From contig METF01000273.1 of assembly GCA_001771235.1 (NCBI GenBank), positions 12,194-22,575 on the forward strand: 10,382 bases of DNA, written 5' to 3'. Positions 6,292-10,382 of the stretch are shown one piece after another; within the stretch, counting starts at the first letter, position 1, and the number at the start of each line of letters is the position of its first letter. A model generated the notes under the pieces. The model did no database searches and was not told the DNA's origin. It saw only the letters and a program-made list of their open reading frames with translations. The stretch is from Candidatus Zhuqueibacterota bacterium RBG_16_48_16 (GTDB lineage: Bacteria > Zhuqueibacterota > Zhuqueibacteria > Residuimicrobiales > Sediminimicrobiaceae). A program made the translations under genes and the position numbers.

Positions 6292-9200
6292 TGGCCACAG
6301 CACCAGTTTATCGCCTTCCTGCTCAAAACCTTCATTTTGAAAACAGGTGTTAAAACGGCTTTGTACGACCGGCTCACCATCCACCTGGCCAATGACTAGC
6401 TTGTTGATCGGGCGAGGCGGCGCCAGCAGCGAAAACCATCTCTTGATTTCCCGCGCGAACGACGGCATATCCTCGTCGCGGAACATATCCGTCAGCCACA
6501 GCCGGGAAGCATAAGCCTCGCAATACACAACCGGGCGGGCACCTGCGAAAAAGAAATGGTTCGACGCCAGTTTTGTCACAGCCAGTCTTTCCCCGGCCGC
6601 GTTTTTAATGTCCCAGCTTACGACGCCTCCAAAGGGCAGCGCCGGATCGACGGCGCACAGTAACACAGGCACATCCCGGATCGTGGATGTCCCCTGCCGG
6701 ATCTTTTCCAAAAGCTCAGCGGCCTCCGGCAATGCAAACTGCGCTCCGGACAAACCGTGAATAAAAAAGCCTCGCTTTGCTTCCCCACTCCACTCCATCC
6801 GCTTCAACTGCTGAAAAATAACGTACCAGGGCAACAAGCCACTCTCGCGCCGATACCATTCCTTGACCACAATGCCATAGCGGTCCAACAACAAGCGCGC
6901 CTGTCGCACCGCCCGCTGCGAGGCATCCATTTCCGCACCCTGTACCGCAAAAGAAGAGATCAGGAACCAGCGGCCCTGGTGCATTATGTATCGTTCTTTT
7001 GCCTCATGGCGTTTCGATCCCGCAGGGCGGTGAGAGCGTAATCCGACCGACCAGGATGAGCGAATCTGCCGGTGCCAGTCCGAAGAAGATATAATATCGC
7101 TATGATTCAGCTTTTGTAGAACGACCAGGAGAGAATCATAATGATCGCAACTTACCAACCCGTCTTTTGCCAGGCCGGACAGGGCTTTTTCAGTCTGCAT
7201 CGACGTCATGCCGCAGCCTTGCAGTATGTCGCGAAAAAAACTGGCGCCGTTATTTTGCAGAAAGCGAAACACTTTTTGCGAGTTTTCATCCATTGATTCG
7301 GGTTGGCGGCTTTTGCTGGAACCGGACTCGTAAAGGCTGCCACCTCCGCGTGGTAAGAAATCGATTCTCAGGCGGCCGCTTTCGTCCTCACGCCGGGCGC
7401 GGACGATGAGATCGCCGGAAGAAATGAGGCCCATCATGGTCTCTTTGATGCTCTTCTGACTCTCATTCGATCCCAAACGCGCCCTGAGAATCTCTCTTTC
7501 AAAAACGTGGACCGGCAACGGATGCCCACCGTACATCCGCAAAATATCGCTGACGTTATTGTCTGCTGTCGTCAGCTTGTGCCAGGCCAAAAAGAAAGCA
7601 TAATAGTCTTCGCTTGTCGCCGGCTGCAAAACTTGCCGGCGAGCGGCGACGGCTTTTCGGTACAAAAAGGCAAAGTTTTGCCGGTCGCACCACTGCTCCA
7701 TTTTCTCGCCAGCCAGGAGCTGTCCTTTGATGATTTCTTTATCCTGACAAAGCTTGTCAAGGGCCTGGTGCAACAGTGCATCCGTAACCGGAATGGCGGC
7801 CTGAATCCGTTCAAAAGAGCGCGGCCCACGAACGCTGAAAAATCTTCTCAACAGCTCGGCGGTATGGTCGGGAGTCGATGGAGCATGATAAAGATGCTTG
7901 TTCTCAGCCGTCACCCAGCCTTTGTCGGGCCATTGAACGCTTGCGATCCTCTTATCCGTTTTTAATGCGTCGAGCCACCCCGTTAGATCACCCTCCACCC
8001 TGTTGTCCAATCCTTTTTCATCCAGCGGTCCGAGCTTGTCAATCACTTCAAACAGGGTTTCGACGTCTCTTGCTTTTTTGTCCTGGGCTAAATATTGCCA
8101 GACCCGCTCGGCTTCTTCTGCCAGTGCCTTGCCGATGATTTGCGGAATCTCCTGACGCGACATGATATCCGCCAACAGCTCGCTGCTGATCCCCGAAGCC
8201 AGGGCCGGCGCACGATGCCTGTCGTATTCATACAAATGCTCGGACAAAAAGCGAAACAATAATCCCGAGGCCATCGGTGAGGGCGATGGCGTGTGAACGA
8301 TGTGGACGGCGATGTGCTTCTCTTGTATCCGTCGCATGATCTCTTCCAGGCCCTTGATGTCCAGCACATCCCGCAGGCATTCGCGGTATGTTTCGGCAAT
8401 GACCGGAAACTCCGGGTAATCGCGCACGGCCTGCAACAGGTCAGACGCCCGCAGCCGCTGCAGCCATAAGGGAATGCGCTTATTCACCCGGGAGCGTGGC
8501 AACAGCAGCGCCCTCATGGCAATATGGCGAAAACGGGTGATGAACATGGGCGTCTTGTGCAAGGCGCTTAAAAGCAGCCGCTCGGCCTCTTTTGGGGAAA
8601 TCGCAAACAGATCCTCGAACGAGGGCGGCTCGGACTGATCCAGCAAGCGAATGATGATGCCGTCATCATTAAAGGTGTATTGAACCTCGATTCCGTAATT
8701 ATTTTCCATCGCCGCAGCCAGCGTTATGGCCCAGGCGCCGTTCACCCGCCCACCGAAGGGCGCATGAATAACGACCTGTGGCTCATTCACGGCATCCCGA
8801 AACCATTCCACAACCACCTGGTCATCGGTGGGCAAAACGCCCGTATGGGCCAGTTGGCTTTTCAGATGTGCCTGCAAGTTTACCGCCGAAGCGTCGTCCG
8901 TGTGGCATTCGCGTTTTAAGAAATCTATAGCGCTTCTCTCCTTCACCAGCCCGCCGACTTCCCGCCGCAAAGAACCGATGTGCAGGCTGGAGGAAAAATC
9001 CCGGTACAAAGGCTCGGCTTTCCAAAAGGGCGGCCGGGGCTTTACCGAAGCCAAAGGTGTGACCAGTATTTTATCCCTGGTGATCTGGTTGATTCGCCAT
9101 TCGTTATTTCCCAGGAAAAACACGTCGCCAATCCGTGACTCAAAGACAAACTCTTCTTCCACTTCGCCGAGTCGGGTATTGGAGCCCTCCAGGTAAACGC

Positions 9201-10382
9201 CGAAATAACCCCGGTCGGCTATGGTGCCGCCATTGAGCACGGCGTTGAGCCGGGTGCCGCGCCGCGCAATCAGGCGGTCGTTGACTTTATCCCAGGCCAG
9301 GCGTGGCTGCAAGGCCTGGAGATTTCTATTTTCAAACCGTCCCGCCAGCATATCAATGATGCGATTGAAGGAAGGCTCGGAGAGGTGTCGGTAGCAGTAG
9401 CTCTGGCAAAACAAAAGATACAGCGCTTTCCTATCCCAGCTTCGCATGGCAACTTCCGCAATCACCTGCTGCGAGAGGACGTCCAGACAATTCTCCGGCA
9501 CCTGGGTCTCCTCGATAGCGGTATTCTTCATATCTCTCACCGTACTCGCCGCATCGTCGAGATCCGCGCGGTAGAAAGGAATGATGATGCCTTTGCTGGT
9601 CGACCGCAATAGATGGCCGCTTCGGCCCACGCGCTGCAAGGCGCTGGTCACGCTCCTGGGCGATTCCAGTTGGATCACCAGATCGATGCTGCCGATATCG
9701 ATACCAAGCTCAAGAGAAGCCGTCGCGACCACCACGGGTATTTTCCCATTTTTCAGCTTTGCTTCGATTTCATAGCGGGCCTCTCGCGAAATCGAGCCGT
9801 GATGCACCAGGGCGAATTCTTTTCCTTTGCCGACAGTTTTCTGGTGATGCAGCTCATTGAGCTGGCGGGCCAGCTTTTCCGCCTGGGCGCGCATATTGAC
9901 AAAAACGAGGGTGGACTTGTGCTGCAAGACCAGCGAGTATATTTTTTCCACCACAGCCGGCCAGACCGTCGCCTCCGGCACATCGGAAAAATCATCGACC
10001 GGTGAAATGACCCGCACGTCCATATCCTTGCGCTGGCCGCAGTCAAGGATGGCCACCTCCCTTTTTTGAAAGCGCTGGCGGCTGCCGTCGTATTTTTGTC
10101 CGCCCAAAAATGCGGCGATGCGCTCCAGCGGTTTTTGCGTCGCGGAAAGCCCGATGCGCACCGGCTCGTCTTTGGTCAGCGCCATCAGCCGCTCCAGCGA
10201 CAGGCTGAGATGGACGCCCCGTTTGTTGCCAGCCAGGGAATGTATTTCATCGACAATGATGTATTTTACCTGGGGAAAAAGCTCTCGTCCCCGTTCCGAA
10301 GTGAGCAGCAGATAAACGGATTCCGGCGTGGTGATGAGAATGTGCGGCGGTTTTCTCAGCATGCTTTGCCGCAGGTGAGGCG
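6277..10382 (-). CDS. lhr: Lhr-family ATP-dependent DNA helicase (long bacterial type, N terminus outside window)
   Basis: The frame is open from the right edge to TAG (6279-6277). About 1,367 residues are visible. The first in-frame Met (10362) is internal, because coding sequence continues upstream (PHLRQS before MLRKPPHILITTPES). Walker A and the Q-motif, roughly 100-150 residues, should lie beyond 10382. Visible SF2 motifs: TTPES, DEIH (10251-10240), SAT (10146-10138), LVFVNMR, ATASLELGID and QRVGRSGH (9636-9613). Lhr-specific regions follow: the VFESRIGDVFFLGNNEWRI barrel segment, HAPFGGRVNGAW, NDDGIIIRL and RFRHIAMRALLLPRSRVNKR. After these comes a C-terminal extension of several hundred residues with winged-helix character, as in long E. 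coli-type Lhr (about 1,540 residues). Lhr proteins are 3'-5' translocating helicases linked to DNA repair. No partner nuclease gene is visible. The reading frame is intact. The 3' end overlaps the HDOD gene by 15 nt. Confidence 0.95.
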   Translation of the reverse strand, partial: PHLRQSMLRKPPHILITTPESVYLLLTSERGRELFPQVKYIIVDEIHSLAGNKRGVHLSLSLERLMALTKDEPVRIGLSATQKPLERIAAFLGGQKYDGSRQRFQKREVAILDCGQRKDMDVRVISPVDDFSDVPEATVWPAVVEKIYSLVLQHKSTLVFVNMRAQAEKLARQLNELHHQKTVGKGKEFALVHHGSISREARYEIEAKLKNGKIPVVVATASLELGIDIGSIDLVIQLESPRSVTSALQRVGRSGHLLRSTSKGIIIPFYRADLDDAASTVRDMKNTAIEETQVPENCLDVLSQQVIAEVAMRSWDRKALYLLFCQSYCYRHLSEPSFNRIIDMLAGRFENRNLQALQPRLAWDKVNDRLIARRGTRLNAVLNGGTIADRGYFGVYLEGSNTRLGEVEEEFVFESRIGDVFFLGNNEWRINQITRDKILVTPLASVKPRPPFWKAEPLYRDFSSSLHIGSLRREVGGLVKERSAIDFLKRECHTDDASAVNLQAHLKSQLAHTGVLPTDDQVVVEWFRDAVNEPQVVIHAPFGGRVNGAWAITLAAAMENNYGIEVQYTFNDDGIIIRLLDQSEPPSFEDLFAISPKEAERLLLSALHKTPMFITRFRHIAMRALLLPRSRVNKRIPLWLQRLRASDLLQAVRDYPEFPVIAETYRECLRDVLDIKGLEEIMRRIQEKHIAVHIVHTPSPSPMASGLLFRFLSEHLYEYDRHRAPALASGISSELLADIMSRQEIPQIIGKALAEEAERVWQYLAQDKKARDVETLFEVIDKLGPLDEKGLDNRVEGDLTGWLDALKTDKRIASVQWPDKGWVTAENKHLYHAPSTPDHTAELLRRFFSVRGPRSFERIQAAIPVTDALLHQALDKLCQDKEIIKGQLLAGEKMEQWCDRQNFAFLYRKAVAARRQVLQPATSEDYYAFFLAWHKLTTADNNVSDILRMYGGHPLPVHVFEREILRARLGSNESQKSIKETMMGLISSGDLIVRARREDESGRLRIDFLPRGGGSLYESGSSKSRQPESMDENSQKVFRFLQNNGASFFRDILQGCGMTSMQTEKALSGLAKDGLVSCDHYDSLLVVLQKLNHSDIISSSDWHRQIRSSWSVGLRSHRPAGSKRHEAKERYIMHQGRWFLISSFAVQGAEMDASQRAVRQARLLLDRYGIVVKEWYRRESGLLPWYVIFQQLKRMEWSGEAKRGFFIHGLSGAQFALPEAAELLEKIRQGTSTIRDVPVLLCAVDPALPFGGVVSWDIKNAAGERLAVTKLASNHFFFAGARPVVYCEAYASRLWLTDMFRDEDMPSFAREIKRWFSLLAPPRPINKLVIGQVDGEPVVQSRFNTCFQNEGFEQEGDKLVLWPSKAD

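Noticed and set aside
6281..6300. GGCC-TTTGAT-GGCC as a terminator between the convergent genes
   Set aside because: The stem is only four base pairs and lacks a U-tract.
7507..7965. 152-codon plus-strand ORF opposite the helicase
   Set aside because: Antisense to the intact Lhr frame with no domain signature. The long helicase frame explains the openness.
9613..10005. 130-codon plus-strand ORF opposite helicase motifs V-VI
   Set aside because: Antisense to highly conserved helicase motifs; no start signal or family resemblance.

Overview
The window looks like chromosomal DNA of a free-living, motile, Gram-negative-type bacterium of intermediate GC. The chemoreceptor has a periplasmic zinc-binding-type (CZB) sensor domain of a kind I associate with deltaproteobacteria (Desulfobacterota) and neighbouring phyla. 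The REC-first kinase and the REC-HDOD regulator point the same way. The phylum cannot be fixed from the sequence alone. I see no insertion sequence, phage gene, tRNA, rRNA or CRISPR array.

Layout: (1) 1-601, minus strand: the first 200 residues of a fold-type II PLP enzyme of the threonine dehydratase / serine racemase family, cut by the left edge. (2) 602-850: a divergent intergenic region with an extended -10 promoter lying inside nested inverted repeats, and a strong ribosome-binding site in front of the next gene. (3) 851-6291, plus strand: a tight three-gene signalling operon. It encodes a transmembrane methyl-accepting chemotaxis protein, a REC-GAF-like-PAS-HisKA-HATPase histidine kinase, and a REC-HDOD response regulator. 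The gaps are 25 nt and then an 8-nt overlap. (4) 6277-10382, minus strand: nearly all of a long Lhr-type superfamily 2 helicase. It converges on the operon with a 15-nt overlap of the two 3' ends, and its N terminus lies beyond the right edge.

How the genes may work together (inference): the operon has a receptor, a kinase and an output regulator but no cheA, cheW, cheR or cheB. The receptor keeps the canonical CheA/CheW-contact hairpin tip, so it probably joins arrays encoded elsewhere. The kinase could phosphorylate the REC domain of the HDOD protein, with which it is translationally coupled. The HDOD protein would then act through protein contacts, as other HDOD regulators do. The dehydratase and the Lhr helicase are probably unrelated neighbours (amino-acid metabolism and DNA repair).

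The points most worth a second look are the CZB-like sensor with an apparent His-to-Asn change at its fourth metal-ligand position, the non-Che grouping of receptor, kinase and HDOD regulator, the nested palindromes on the promoter, and the overlapping convergent gene ends beside a perfect 9-bp inverted repeat.
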